From: Hondaea fermentalgiana
Taxonomy: Eukaryota; Sar; Bigyra; Thraustochytrida; Thraustochytriidae
Assembly (NCBI GenBank): GCA_014084085.1
Contig: NPFB01000142.1
Coordinates: forward strand, 24,897-88,896
Reading direction: 5' to 3'
DNA: 64,000 nt
Part shown: one piece after another, positions 27,895-37,762 of the stretch
Layout of the letters: every line of letters starts with the position of its first letter
How positions within the stretch are numbered: the stretch's first letter is position 1
Notes under the pieces: model-generated
Seen by the model: the letters and a program-made list of their open reading frames with translations, nothing else
Told to the model about the DNA's origin: nothing
Database searches by the model: none
Translations under genes and position numbers: made by a program

Positions 27895-28265
27895 AAAGGT
27901 TCTCCAATGTTGTTTTTCTTTCTTTCCTTCTCTTTCTGTTTGATTGATCACTGACCTGACGTTGTGTATGCTTACAGTTAGCCGAGCTTCCCCCCCGCCT
28001 AGCGCAATGTGGTCAAAGTAATGTGGTCGAAAACTTGTCGAAAACCTTGAAACATTTCGTTGTTTCTCGCCCTGCAACATTAGAACAAAGATATTTTTTT
28101 TTCATTTGCTTTCAAATAAGAACAATGAAAGAAGAAACAAGGCGACTCTGACTGACGGTGAGTCAAGCCGTGACCGACGCCTCGAGAGATCGAATAACGC
28201 TAGAGACGAAGCGCTCGCGCGGCCGTGAAGGACTGCGCAGAGACGCTGCGCTGGCGGCCGACGAG
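27895..28265. other. intergenic region before C2-DENN gene
   Basis: 371 bp, AT-richer than the flanks, with T and A runs near 28092. The reading frame of the next gene is open back to a GTG within a GGTGAGT (28157-28163) that resembles a splice donor. No gene seen. Confidence 0.5.
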
Positions 28266-31200
28266 ATGCGGCTGCACGTCAAGGTCGTAGAGGGCCTGGA
28301 CCTGCTGCGTTCACCGCTGGACCGCTGCGGACCTTATGGCGAGGCCACGGGCAACGGCGGCGGCGATGGCGCCGAGGCCGGACCCTCGACGCCGGGAGGG
28401 AGCCCTGGAAGAGACGCAGGTGCTGCACAGAGCACGTCTCCGCTGTCGCCAAACTCGCCTGGCACCACGCGCGGCTCGAACTTCGCAAAGCGCAGCGTGT
28501 CGAGCAGCAATGTCGTGAGTAACAGCGGAAATGCAAATGGCAAGTCCGGGGCCATGTCATCCATGCGCAGATTTGCCATGACGCGAATGCGAGGCCCGCT
28601 ACTGGGTCGTAGCGGCCACCACCGTCGCCCAAGCGCGACGGTGGTTCAGACCGGCAAGCCGTTTGTGCGTCTCAAGCTCAAAGAAGAGGAACAGACCACC
28701 ACGATTGGCGAGGACGCCGGTCGCTGGAAATGGAACGAGGAGTTTATCTTTGATGTCTCCGGTCTCTGGGAAGATGGGGAGGCTCCTTCCGACGAAAACC
28801 AGCCAGTTCTCGATATCGAGGTTCGCGACTCTGTAAAGTGCCAATGCTATGGCTTCATACGTATTCCCCTCGAGAGGCTTTCGGGCTCCGGCCTCGTCGA
28901 ACAATGGTATCAGCTGCAACGACCGCCGCGTAGTGCCGCAGACGATGAGGCCGACGCGGTTCTCATTGCTTCCGCAATGGCCAACCAGTATCTCATGGAG
29001 TCTGACCTCGCTGGCGCCGCATCCGCTCCAACAAGCCCAAATGTCGATGAGCCCGCGACAAATTCCAGTTCGAGCGATGGAGGACGCGCCCCGCAATCGT
29101 CTGACGCGGCCAGCGTCTCTGCATCCACATCCACCTCTGCGACGGACCGAGACCTCGAGTCCTGCGGCGTGCTTTTCCTCAGTCTTCACTTTGAGAACGA
29201 AGTGGACGAGCTCGCAACGCAAAAGGCTCACGGAAAACATCATGCTGAGAATCTCGATGACGCCGCAAGCGTTGGCTCGGCAGCAATCAGCGGCTCCAGC
29301 GTCTCGTCACGAGCGTCCTCGCCACGACGCCACAGCTCCACGCGCGCAAGCCGCCCCGACAGCAGCGGGCAGATTGCCTCGGCGCTCTCCCCGACGCAGC
29401 AACGTGGGTCGCGGTCACGCCATATTCCCGTTCGTCTTGCTGACTATGTAGTGCTTGCGCGTTTCCCCAAACAAGCTCGCGAGCCGGAGCTTGCCGAGCG
29501 ATACCCTTCTCATGATCACCACGATCTCGGTTTGCCTGTCAAGCTCGAGTGGTTCATCTTTGCCTTTGGTAAAAAGGCAGAGGCTTTCATCTCTTCGAGC
29601 GAACACACGGTCATGGGCGCCTCAGTGGACATTTTCGCATTCGTACACGCGCCGCGGGGAGTTGCCATGTTTGGCTATTGTCTCATGTATCATGAAAAGG
29701 ACAGTGGCACCGCAGCCTGCGTATGTATCCTGAGCCGACTTAACACGGGCGACATGTTTCGCGACGTTCTCCTCGAGCTCCACGAAGCATGCCTGCGTGC
29801 CGCGCAAGACTCAACAGAGCTTGAACAGAAGACTCGCGAACGACTTGCGCACCGCCTCGTGCACGACATTCCCATGCCTTTGCCCGGCGAGCTGCGTATC
29901 GAGTTCAACCTTGATGTTGCATCGTCTCAAATCTTTCATTGCGAGCTGCCGCCGCTCGGGACCCCGCCGCGTCTCACCTTTTCCGAGGGCCTGGAGTTTC
30001 TCGTGCAGAAACTCGGTATCCAACTCCTCGTCTCGCTTTGGGGCGCCATGCTTCTTGAAACCAAACTGATCATGCATTCGCGGAAGCAGCGCGAGCTCTC
30101 CATCACGGGCGAAACCCTCTTGGCGCTTTTGTATCCTTTTCGCTGGCACCACACGTACATTTCCGTCCTCCCCCCGCAGCTCACCGAGTGTCTCGAGGCG
30201 CCTTTTCCCTTCGTCCTCGGGCTGCACTCTGACCTCGTCGAGAATCGGGACAAGATTCTCGATCACGAGCTTGACCACGCGCTCATTCTTGATCTCGATC
30301 GGGGCATTGTGCGCAAAGGCGCGGCCCTTCACATCGAACCTTTGCCCCGCGCCGAGGCGCGTCGCCTCGAGCGCATGCTCGCTCATGCTGTGAACCTCAA
30401 TCCCTGCGCGCTCGATGATCCTGCAGACCCGCTAGGAGACTGGGAGGAGGAGTGCAAGCCGCTCGTGCGGCTCGCACCCAAAACCACGCAGCAGGCGCAA
30501 CTCTGCTTTTTAGAGTGTATTTGCCAGATGCTCCAGGGCTATCGCGAATGTCTGTTCTTTCTCAACGAAAGCATGCCGGTGTTCAACACGCCCAAATTTC
30601 TCGAACGACGCGCTGCCGAGGCCCCCTTTTTCTCCCATCTTTTGGAAACCCAGGCGTTCGAAAATTTCAAGGAAATCCAGCACTCAAAATGGCTCGAAAC
30701 ATTTCATGCCTACTTCTTCAGAGTACGAATTCGCAACCGCAACAAGGAGCAGTACCTCTCGCTAGCAAATCAGAAGCGCGTTATGCAGGAGCGCCGTCGC
30801 GCCGCCGCGGCGGACCCGGACAACCGCGATTTCGACGGTCGGATTCGCTCGCATACCATCCCGCCAAATGAGGTTGCGCTTAAACGCCGCGACGCTCGCA
30901 ATGAAAACGCGATTGCCTCGGGATTACGTCGTCGCGCACCGGGCAACCATGCTCCGGGTCTTGACCCACTCCCACTCGAGCTTGCTGAAGACGATGACCC
31001 CGCCGAGGCAGGCGGTGGCGGCGGAGCCTTATCTCAACAACATGGTGGCTCAGCACGCAGACTGTGGAGCCCGCCCCCGATTTCACAAGTGATTCACTGC
31101 ATCATGTCTGAGGATGATCCGCAAGGCAAGGCTTCGTCTCTCGAAGTTGGAGTCGTCGCGTCCGAGGTCGGCGCGGACGCAGATGCGCTCGCTGACGCCC

Positions 31201-32558
31201 TTCGCGACCTCAAAATAGTCACGGGAACCCAGAACTTTCACGAACATGGCTTTGATGCCTTACAGCAGTTCAGCGATGTGGGCGGAGACTCGATGGACTC
31301 GGACGGCGAGCCCACCCTCGGTTCAGACGCAAGTATGCGACAACGCTCTCGATCGCGCTCGCGGAGTGACAGCGCGGCGCGCAAAGGTCTCAGTGCATAC
31401 GAACCCAACTACGCGCGGGAACGCTCGAAACGCGATCGACGCATTGAGCTTGCACTTCAGGAATGCATCACTCGCATCTTCCTCAACAAAGCTGTCGACA
31501 AGGACCAGCTCGACAAGTGCGGCACGGCCTTTATGACGTCCAAACACGCGCGCGATCTCTTCGTGCTAATTCTCTATCAACCGCAGCATCGCTCCGTGTC
31601 GAACTACAACTATGCCTACGGATCCAGGGGCCGTGGCCTTCGCGAGGACGCCTTTTTCGCGCTCGTCAAGCTGTGCTGTGAGCTTTTGGAGGCCTGTTAT
31701 CGCCGCGAGGATTACCAGAATGCCCGCCAAATGCTCGACGTCTCCCAGTCCTACTATCTCGACCGCTCGGCCCCGGTCTTGCCGCTCGGGGCCAATGAGC
31801 TGAATCGCTCACCTCTCTCGCCCAACGAGACGATCCTTTCTCCCGTCACTGGTATGCCGCGGCGAGGCTCCATTGATGCTTTCGGAAACCCTACTGCGCC
31901 TGTCCCACCCGAGGACTACCTGGATTCGCACCTGCGTGGTCTCGAGCTGTGGAAGAGCCTTTTGTTTTGGGAAGACGCCTTTGCAGAGACGCTGGCCTTG
32001 GAGATGCGCAAGCGCCAACGTTCGCTCACCATGGGTGCAAGCACTGCCTTGCACGAGATTGCGCCCTCTGGCTCACTTCGTGCGGACGCCTTGACTGGGA
32101 ACTCCAGCCCTGTCATGGATCTCCCAGGCTCGGCACGGAACCGCACCGAACGCCATGCTTCTCTGGGCGGGCCTTCGCTGCAGACACCGGCCTCTGCCGC
32201 CAAACCAGTTACGTCGGACTCCTCTTTTGGCAGAGTGCGTAGGATGACGGCTCCGGCTGCAGAAAGCAGTAGTCCACAATCCTCCTTTTCCTCGCGCCAT
32301 GTGCGAGGTGGATCTTCAAGTTTGCAGGATGTAATTGACACTGGCGTTAGCCAAGATACCCTTTTTGAGCTGACGTCCACCATGGTCCATCAAATGATCC
32401 GCATTGGTGCTCCTGAAGACAAGGCAAAAGCCCTCGTGAGTCGAGTGGTTTCGCAACATGGCTTGAACGAGGAGCACGAGGACACCTTGTACACGCTCAT
32501 TTCCAATGTATCCCGTGCTGTCGAGGTCTCTCAGTCCATCAGCTTTCACGATATCTAG
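28266..32558 (+). CDS. C2-DENN domain protein, probable Rab GEF
   Basis: A 1430-residue protein. The start gives MRLHVKVVEGLDLL, the first strand of a C2 domain; this domain is split by a Gly/Ser-rich insert (about 25-125) and resumes with PFVRLKLKEEE and WKWNEEFIFDV to about 225. A disordered Ser-rich linker leads to a tripartite DENN module (about 392-805), including the core LALLYPFRWHHTYISVLPP and EAPFPFVLGLHSD. DENN proteins activate Rab GTPases on membranes. Residues about 1053-1168 (ALQECITRIFLN, AFFALVKLCCELLEACYRREDYQNARQML) resemble the SBF2-type region that follows DENN in MTMR5/13 and occurs in KIAA0513. The C-terminus is Ser-rich with a final helical segment. The C2 domain likely aids membrane recruitment (inference). 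Confidence 0.87.
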   Translation: MRLHVKVVEGLDLLRSPLDRCGPYGEATGNGGGDGAEAGPSTPGGSPGRDAGAAQSTSPLSPNSPGTTRGSNFAKRSVSSSNVVSNSGNANGKSGAMSSMRRFAMTRMRGPLLGRSGHHRRPSATVVQTGKPFVRLKLKEEEQTTTIGEDAGRWKWNEEFIFDVSGLWEDGEAPSDENQPVLDIEVRDSVKCQCYGFIRIPLERLSGSGLVEQWYQLQRPPRSAADDEADAVLIASAMANQYLMESDLAGAASAPTSPNVDEPATNSSSSDGGRAPQSSDAASVSASTSTSATDRDLESCGVLFLSLHFENEVDELATQKAHGKHHAENLDDAASVGSAAISGSSVSSRASSPRRHSSTRASRPDSSGQIASALSPTQQRGSRSRHIPVRLADYVVLARFPKQAREPELAERYPSHDHHDLGLPVKLEWFIFAFGKKAEAFISSSEHTVMGASVDIFAFVHAPRGVAMFGYCLMYHEKDSGTAACVCILSRLNTGDMFRDVLLELHEACLRAAQDSTELEQKTRERLAHRLVHDIPMPLPGELRIEFNLDVASSQIFHCELPPLGTPPRLTFSEGLEFLVQKLGIQLLVSLWGAMLLETKLIMHSRKQRELSITGETLLALLYPFRWHHTYISVLPPQLTECLEAPFPFVLGLHSDLVENRDKILDHELDHALILDLDRGIVRKGAALHIEPLPRAEARRLERMLAHAVNLNPCALDDPADPLGDWEEECKPLVRLAPKTTQQAQLCFLECICQMLQGYRECLFFLNESMPVFNTPKFLERRAAEAPFFSHLLETQAFENFKEIQHSKWLETFHAYFFRVRIRNRNKEQYLSLANQKRVMQERRRAAAADPDNRDFDGRIRSHTIPPNEVALKRRDARNENAIASGLRRRAPGNHAPGLDPLPLELAEDDDPAEAGGGGGALSQQHGGSARRLWSPPPISQVIHCIMSEDDPQGKASSLEVGVVASEVGADADALADALRDLKIVTGTQNFHEHGFDALQQFSDVGGDSMDSDGEPTLGSDASMRQRSRSRSRSDSAARKGLSAYEPNYARERSKRDRRIELALQECITRIFLNKAVDKDQLDKCGTAFMTSKHARDLFVLILYQPQHRSVSNYNYAYGSRGRGLREDAFFALVKLCCELLEACYRREDYQNARQMLDVSQSYYLDRSAPVLPLGANELNRSPLSPNETILSPVTGMPRRGSIDAFGNPTAPVPPEDYLDSHLRGLELWKSLLFWEDAFAETLALEMRKRQRSLTMGASTALHEIAPSGSLRADALTGNSSPVMDLPGSARNRTERHASLGGPSLQTPASAAKPVTSDSSFGRVRRMTAPAAESSSPQSSFSSRHVRGGSSSLQDVIDTGVSQDTLFELTSTMVHQMIRIGAPEDKAKALVSRVVSQHGLNEEHEDTLYTLISNVSRAVEVSQSISFHDI

Positions 32559-32947
32559 GCCTAGCAAGCACACATGAGTAACGAACAGTAAAAAACAAAT
32601 ACAAGCACGTATGCGTTGCTGTAGCTTTTCATGACCTTTGTCTCATCGCACCATCACGATCTATCTCTCTTTGTGTGGAAATTCGTACACATGAGGAAGC
32701 GAGCAAGCACTAACAGTAGGCAAGCATTGTGGCACCAAGCAAGCAGGCAGTTAAATTTTAATTTAATAAATGCATGTCAAACCTGGATGCATAACAACAG
32801 CAGGACGATTTGTGAAAGCAGACACTCGTATCTGACCTGCTTGTTGAGCATCGTGCTATTATTGGTCCATTTCCTGAGGTGACGAGAAAGCAAAGAAAAC
32901 AAGCGAAATCAAGAGGAAATTTTCACAATCGTAAAACCGTTTTCGCG
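32559..32947. other. intergenic region between DENN and augmin-like genes
   Basis: 389 bp, relatively AT-rich (e.g. TTAAATTTTAATTTAATAAATG at 32751-32772), which could contain the poly(A) region of the DENN gene. No gene seen. Confidence 0.5.
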
Positions 32948-34666
32948 ATGATGGAGCGGCGAACATTGACGCGCAAGCCCGCGGCGCAGACGCGGCGGAC
33001 TCGCGCGACAGCGGAAGACATCTTGCGTTGGCTACGTATTGACGAGGCAAACGCCGCAGCTGCGGTCGCAGGCGAGGCAAGAGGCGACACGAATGGCATC
33101 ACCTACGTGCCGCGTGGAGCTTTTGCGGCAGATGCGCGCTTGGGCAAGAGCGAGGTGTCCTTCTTGCAGCGCGGCGCAAAAGCTGCTGACGTTCTGACAT
33201 GGATGTCGTGTAATCTGCGCGATGAAGACGAGGTGCTTCGCTTGAAGCGAAACGCCCAAGTCCTGCTCGCAACAGCCGCCGGCCCTCCTCGAACATCGAG
33301 CACTTTGCAGGTGTCGTCATCCACGAGCAACGAACACACGGAAGATATTGACACAGAAGCACACAAACTCGAGAGCGACATCGCGGAACTCCTCGCAGCC
33401 CTTCAGACGGAAGAGGATTGCCAGTTGTCTGCAGAAAAGGAAACTGAGACTCTCATCCATGATGCCATGACTCTCGAGTCTATGACGCAAGCGGGCTGGC
33501 ATCGCCATCAGGAGATTTCAGAGCTTTCGCGCCTTCTCGCAGCGCCCTCAGCGCCAGTCGAGGTAATTGGCGAGAAGCAATCTGCATTGGAATTTGTCGA
33601 GAGCCTTTGTTCACAGCACGCTCGACTACTTTCCGAGGTCCCCGCAGGCTCTGTTGCAGTGTCCAAGAGCGAGCGCGCTGCTAACGAATCGAGCGAGCAC
33701 AACGCAGACCTTGATCCAGCCTGTAGCCCACAATCGTCGGGGGGTTCGGGCCCCGAGGTGAGCGACGATGATGTGGGCTCTTTCTCGTCTCGCCCATCTA
33801 CGACACTCGCCGCGTCTGAGCTTGTTCTCGCGAACCAGCTTGAGGCCGTGCTGGAACTTGGCGCGGAGCGACGGCGCCTTGTCGCTACGCTTGGAAAAAC
33901 AAGCGCAAGCCAGCCTAGCCCTGGCGACTTGAGACATGTGGGTCTTTCGGCGGCACTCGCGGAGGCACACGCACGTCTCTTGATACTCGAAGACGAGCGT
34001 GCAAAGCTGCAGCGAGCCTTTTTCGACACGCACACTGCGCAAGCCCAGTACAATGATGCCCTTGATTTCCTGTCGACGAGTCCGGCGCAGGCAAATGCGC
34101 TGGCAAAGGCTGCCGAGACGGCTCACAAGACTGTAAACGGCACGTCACAAGACGCGGGCGCGCTGGCACATAACGAGCTCGTCAACTACCTGCGTGCGCT
34201 GGAGAGCGCCGCGGCACAAGGTCGAAATCTTTTGAACGCTACCTCATGCCTTGAATCGACGGCAGTTGTCCCGCCGCCTTCCCAGTCCAGGCCACTGGGC
34301 ACAGTTTCGGCACGCCGTGATTGCAATGGTTCATTTGGCCTTATAGCAGCCGAGGCCGAAAGGCGTGCGAGGCAAATTAATCGCGAGGGCTTTGGCCGTC
34401 TTCGCGCGAGTCGCAGCGCGCTTTCGACGGAACGCACACAGCAGGAGCTCCAAGGTGCACAAAGTATCGCAGATCATTTACGCCAACTATCAGCAGAAGC
34501 AGAGCACATTCAGACGCACCATCTGCAAAGGACCCGCCAAGCCATTGACGACGCAGCAGAGGCCATTAATACGTGGTGGGATCAGCCGGCAAGAGCCAGT
34601 CTCTCCCGATCGGAACGTTTGGATTCGAGCGATTCGAGTGATCACGCTCGAGGGCTCTCGTATTGA
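32948..34666 (+). CDS. coiled-coil protein, possibly augmin (HAUS3-like) subunit
   Basis: A 572-residue, largely helical soluble protein from tandem ATGs at 32948/32951. Residues about 20-115 look globular: ILRWLRIDEANAA, then VSFLQRGAKAADVLTWMSCNLRDEDEV. That pattern, a short N-terminal helical domain with an F-L-x-W-x-C-type segment before long coiled coils, recalls HAUS augmin-like complex subunit 3, which helps recruit gamma-tubulin to spindle microtubules. Long heptad-like stretches follow (about 135-200, 300-370, 500-550). The match is by eye and weak; any centrosomal or structural coiled-coil protein would look similar. It ends 79 bp from the converging helicase gene. Confidence 0.7.
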   Translation: MMERRTLTRKPAAQTRRTRATAEDILRWLRIDEANAAAAVAGEARGDTNGITYVPRGAFAADARLGKSEVSFLQRGAKAADVLTWMSCNLRDEDEVLRLKRNAQVLLATAAGPPRTSSTLQVSSSTSNEHTEDIDTEAHKLESDIAELLAALQTEEDCQLSAEKETETLIHDAMTLESMTQAGWHRHQEISELSRLLAAPSAPVEVIGEKQSALEFVESLCSQHARLLSEVPAGSVAVSKSERAANESSEHNADLDPACSPQSSGGSGPEVSDDDVGSFSSRPSTTLAASELVLANQLEAVLELGAERRRLVATLGKTSASQPSPGDLRHVGLSAALAEAHARLLILEDERAKLQRAFFDTHTAQAQYNDALDFLSTSPAQANALAKAAETAHKTVNGTSQDAGALAHNELVNYLRALESAAAQGRNLLNATSCLESTAVVPPPSQSRPLGTVSARRDCNGSFGLIAAEAERRARQINREGFGRLRASRSALSTERTQQELQGAQSIADHLRQLSAEAEHIQTHHLQRTRQAIDDAAEAINTWWDQPARASLSRSERLDSSDSSDHARGLSY

Positions 34667-34745
34667 AGAGCAGAGAAATTATAAAGCTATCTTGATAAAA
34701 TCGGAGACGAAGCCTTCCGGTGAAGCGTTAGAGAACCGGCGCTTT

Positions 34746-37061
34746 TTAGAAATAGTCGTCCGAGTCGCGGGAGCGCTTCTTGAAGGACCGGGTTTTGCGC
34801 GATTTGCCAAAGAAGTCGTCGTAGCTGTTGTTGTTGTTGTTGTTGTTGTTGTAGTCGTTGCGAAATCCGTTTGACTTGGTCTTGCGCCCAAAGACGGGGT
34901 TTCTCTTGGCATCAAAACGCTGCTCACGCTTGCGACTGTCTCTACGGAATGAATCACCGCCAGAGCGCCGCGGAGGCATCAGCACGCTGGGTACCTCTCC
35001 GTCCACGGCGGTGCAGTCCGGGTGCGACAGGAGATGGCTTGCAACAGCTGGGTTGACGTCAATAAAGACGGACTTGCGATCACGCGAGACAGCGGCAAGC
35101 ATCACCGCGCCCCGGCCGGGGGTGACAGAACGCACGAGGTTCGCGTCGCCGGTCTCCGCCATCGAAGCCTGGACAATCTCCTCCATTACCCGCCGCAGCC
35201 GAACAAAGTTGATTTTGTTCGAGGTGCCGGCGGCACGAGCGTACTCCTCGCCCTGCAGCTCTAAAGTCACCCGATCCGCGTCTCCAGAGAGCGCAGAGAC
35301 ATTGAAAGTGTTCGAGGAACGCCCCGACACGGCAAGCACCTTGGCCACCATGGCCACAGCTTGCTCCTGAGTGACGAGACCATCTTGCGCCGCCTCTGCA
35401 ACCATGTCCTCGGCGAGGTCGTTAAAGGATGCGATGTCGTACGCCGTCACGGCCTCAATCTTCTCAGCAAGGTCAGACGATGCTGCAGACATGAGAGCGT
35501 GCGAGCCAGGCACGGCATGGCGCATGAACTTGATGCCCACAAGCTTCTCCAAGTCGTCCAGATCGCGCTCCTCGCGGTGGTTAAACATGACAATGTTGCG
35601 GCCAGAACGGCCGGCGCGGCCCGTGCGGCCCGTACGGTGCACAAAGGAGTCCTTGTCCGAGGGAATGGAAAAGTGGATGACGAGATCAACCTGAGGAATA
35701 TCAAGGCCACGGGCGGCCACATCGGTGGCTACCATGCACTGCACGCGCCCATCCCGGAAAGCTTTGAGCGTCGATTCGCGAAGCGTTTGCGACATGTCGC
35801 CGTGCATGGCGACGGACTTGATGCCGACATCGGCCAGCTCGTTGCTGGTCGCAACTTCATTGCACATGGCCTTAGTGGGGCAAAACACGAGGGCGCGCTT
35901 TGGCTCGCTACCCTTACAGTAAAGCGACAGCACGTTCGCAAGAGCTTTGGAGCGATGCGGTCCGTTGATCTTGATCGCTTGCATCTCGATCGAGTCCGGA
36001 ATCTTGGCATTGTCGTCGCCGACGAGGTCGATAAGCTTGCCATTATTGAGATGCTTGCGCGCAACATGACGGATCTCCGGCGCCACGGTCGCGGAGAAGA
36101 GAAGGTTCTGGCGCTCCGCCTTGGGGGGCATGTATTCGTAAATTTCGTCAATCTGGTCCTTGAAGCCGACCTTGAGCATTTCGTCTGCCTCATCGAGGAT
36201 GGCGAAGCGAATCATACTAAGATCCAAGCGGCCGTTCTGCAAGTGATCATAGATACGGCCGGGGGTGCCGATTACAACGTCGACAGGCTTGGACAGATCC
36301 CGAATCTGGGGACCGATATCTGCGCCACCGTAGACGGAAATGCATCGCAGCGAGGGTGCCACCTTTTCGAACTCGACCTGCACTTGCTTGGCGAGCTCGC
36401 GGGTGGGCGCCATGACAATCGCACTTGGAGTTCCTTTTGGCTTACGCGATGATGGCTCCGAGAGTAGTGCGTTAATGACAGGGAGACCAAACGCCAGGGT
36501 CTTGCCGGACCCGGTTCGCGAGCGGACAATCATGTCTTCGCCGGCGCTCACGGCATTAAAAGTGCGCATCTGCACGGGAAAGAGGTGTTCAATTCCCTGT
36601 TTGCGGAGCGATTTCTTCAAGGACGGGTGTAGATCGAACTCTGAGATGCTGTCTGACTCGTCGTCCATCTTGAAAGCATTTTTCTTCACGATCTCGAGAT
36701 CGTCGGTTTGGCTAAATTCGTCATTCTCCTCCTCGAAGTCTCTGCTAAAGCGCGCAAGCGGGGCACGGGAGTTTTGCCTCTTTCCTGGCGTCCCACGTTT
36801 GGGGGCCTCCTCGAGCTCGTCTTCGAAGAGGTCATCGAACTGGCTCAGCGACAGGCGTTGCGACCCGTACTGGTGGTCACGCGGTTCTGGGACGGACGCC
36901 TTTGTCCTCATCGCCAGCAGCACGCGACCATTGCTGGGTCCGCGGAGGCCCAGTTCTGCGCCCTGCGGCGCCGCCCATCTGCTCGCCTGCGCCACGAGCT
37001 GCGTCCTCCCGGCCGTCGTCGCAGCGCGCGTGCGTCGCGCGAGTGCGGCCGCTCTCATCAT
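34746..37061 (-). CDS. DEAD-box RNA helicase with GUCT domain
   Basis: A 771-residue ATP-dependent RNA helicase. The first 30 residues (MMRAAALARRTRAATTAGRTQ) are rich in Arg/Ala without acids, typical of a mitochondrial presequence. Motifs: Q-type region before FPVQMRTF, Walker A GSGKT (Lys187), PTRELAKQ, TPGRIYDH, DEAD (290-293), SAT, then ATDVAARGLD and HRTGRTGRAGRSG in the second lobe. Residues about 600-690 (DRVTLELQGEEYARAAG ... FIDVNPAVA) fit the GUCT domain of the DDX21/DDX50 and plant RH3/RH7/PMH group. The Arg/Lys/Asn-rich tail has eight Asn in a row and ends in DDYF. An organellar rRNA or splicing role is inferred from the presequence; nucleolar is the alternative. Confidence 0.93.
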   Translation of the reverse strand: MMRAAALARRTRAATTAGRTQLVAQASRWAAPQGAELGLRGPSNGRVLLAMRTKASVPEPRDHQYGSQRLSLSQFDDLFEDELEEAPKRGTPGKRQNSRAPLARFSRDFEEENDEFSQTDDLEIVKKNAFKMDDESDSISEFDLHPSLKKSLRKQGIEHLFPVQMRTFNAVSAGEDMIVRSRTGSGKTLAFGLPVINALLSEPSSRKPKGTPSAIVMAPTRELAKQVQVEFEKVAPSLRCISVYGGADIGPQIRDLSKPVDVVIGTPGRIYDHLQNGRLDLSMIRFAILDEADEMLKVGFKDQIDEIYEYMPPKAERQNLLFSATVAPEIRHVARKHLNNGKLIDLVGDDNAKIPDSIEMQAIKINGPHRSKALANVLSLYCKGSEPKRALVFCPTKAMCNEVATSNELADVGIKSVAMHGDMSQTLRESTLKAFRDGRVQCMVATDVAARGLDIPQVDLVIHFSIPSDKDSFVHRTGRTGRAGRSGRNIVMFNHREERDLDDLEKLVGIKFMRHAVPGSHALMSAASSDLAEKIEAVTAYDIASFNDLAEDMVAEAAQDGLVTQEQAVAMVAKVLAVSGRSSNTFNVSALSGDADRVTLELQGEEYARAAGTSNKINFVRLRRVMEEIVQASMAETGDANLVRSVTPGRGAVMLAAVSRDRKSVFIDVNPAVASHLLSHPDCTAVDGEVPSVLMPPRRSGGDSFRRDSRKREQRFDAKRNPVFGRKTKSNGFRNDYNNNNNNNNSYDDFFGKSRKTRSFKKRSRDSDDYF

Positions 37062-37224
37062 CCTCCTCCTCCTCGACTCTCGACCCGCCCTCGCCCCGAC
37101 TGTCTGCGCTACCGAGGCGCGCCCCGCCTCCTCCCTCGCGCGCCCTCAAGAAAGCCCGCCTGCGCCGACTGCCCGGCGTCGCGCCTCCTGGCCGCCGCGA
37201 GCGCGCACTAGCTGCCGCTGGCCG

Positions 37225-37225
<1 letters not shown>

Positions 37226-37259
<34 letters not shown>

Positions 37260-37260
37260 G
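37226..37260. repeat. (GGCT)n tract
   Basis: Eight tandem GGCT units in the helicase/PUS7 divergent region. Confidence 0.93.
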
Positions 37261-37449
37261 GGTCTGCTGCCGCTGCTCCGCCGGACACTTCTTCTCCCGC
37301 GGCCTGCTTCTCGCGGCTGCTTCTCCTTCTCGCTGCTTTTCCTGCTCTTCCTGCTCCTCCTGCTTTTCCTGCTTGCCTCGCCTTGCTTTCTCGAGGCCTC
37401 GCTCCTCGGTTCCCTCCCTGCGAATGACTGGCTCCGGCCTCTGCGCGCG

Positions 37450-37482
37450 CGCAAGTGCGGAATCCGAAATTCCGCACTTGCG
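37450..37482. promoter_or_regulatory. 14-bp perfect hairpin in divergent promoter
   Basis: CGCAAGTGCGGAAT (37450-37463) pairs perfectly with 37469-37482 around a CCGAA loop. It lies about midway between the two divergent start codons (390 and 280 bp). Confidence 0.6.
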
Positions 37483-37762
37483 GCCGCCGCTTGCGGAGGT
37501 GGCGCCGCCCGCCTCGGCCGCTTGTACTCCACTCGCGCGCCTTCCCTCCTCTCCGTCGCCGGCGGATACAGACAGACAGACAGAGGCACATAGCTGCACG
37601 CGGTACGAGCGCGGCGGCGCGCGGGAGAGGCCGACGCGCGCGCGAGCGGCACGCGAGGTGGTCCGCGGGCGACAGTCGGTCGGCTGAGTGCCGACGACAG
37701 CAACGGTTTGAGGAGGAGGAGGAGGAGGAGCGCCACGGGCGGGCTGTTGCTTTCCATTGAAG

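Larger units (their letters stand above)
37062..37762. promoter_or_regulatory. divergent upstream region, helicase / PUS7
   Basis: 701 bp between divergent starts with a GGCT tract (37226-37260), C/T-rich sequence around 37320-37400 and the 14-bp hairpin at 37450-37482. No gene seen. Confidence 0.6.

Noticed and set aside
35361..36452. 363-residue plus-strand frame opposite the helicase
   Set aside because: Antisense to the DEAD-box motifs; no family features.
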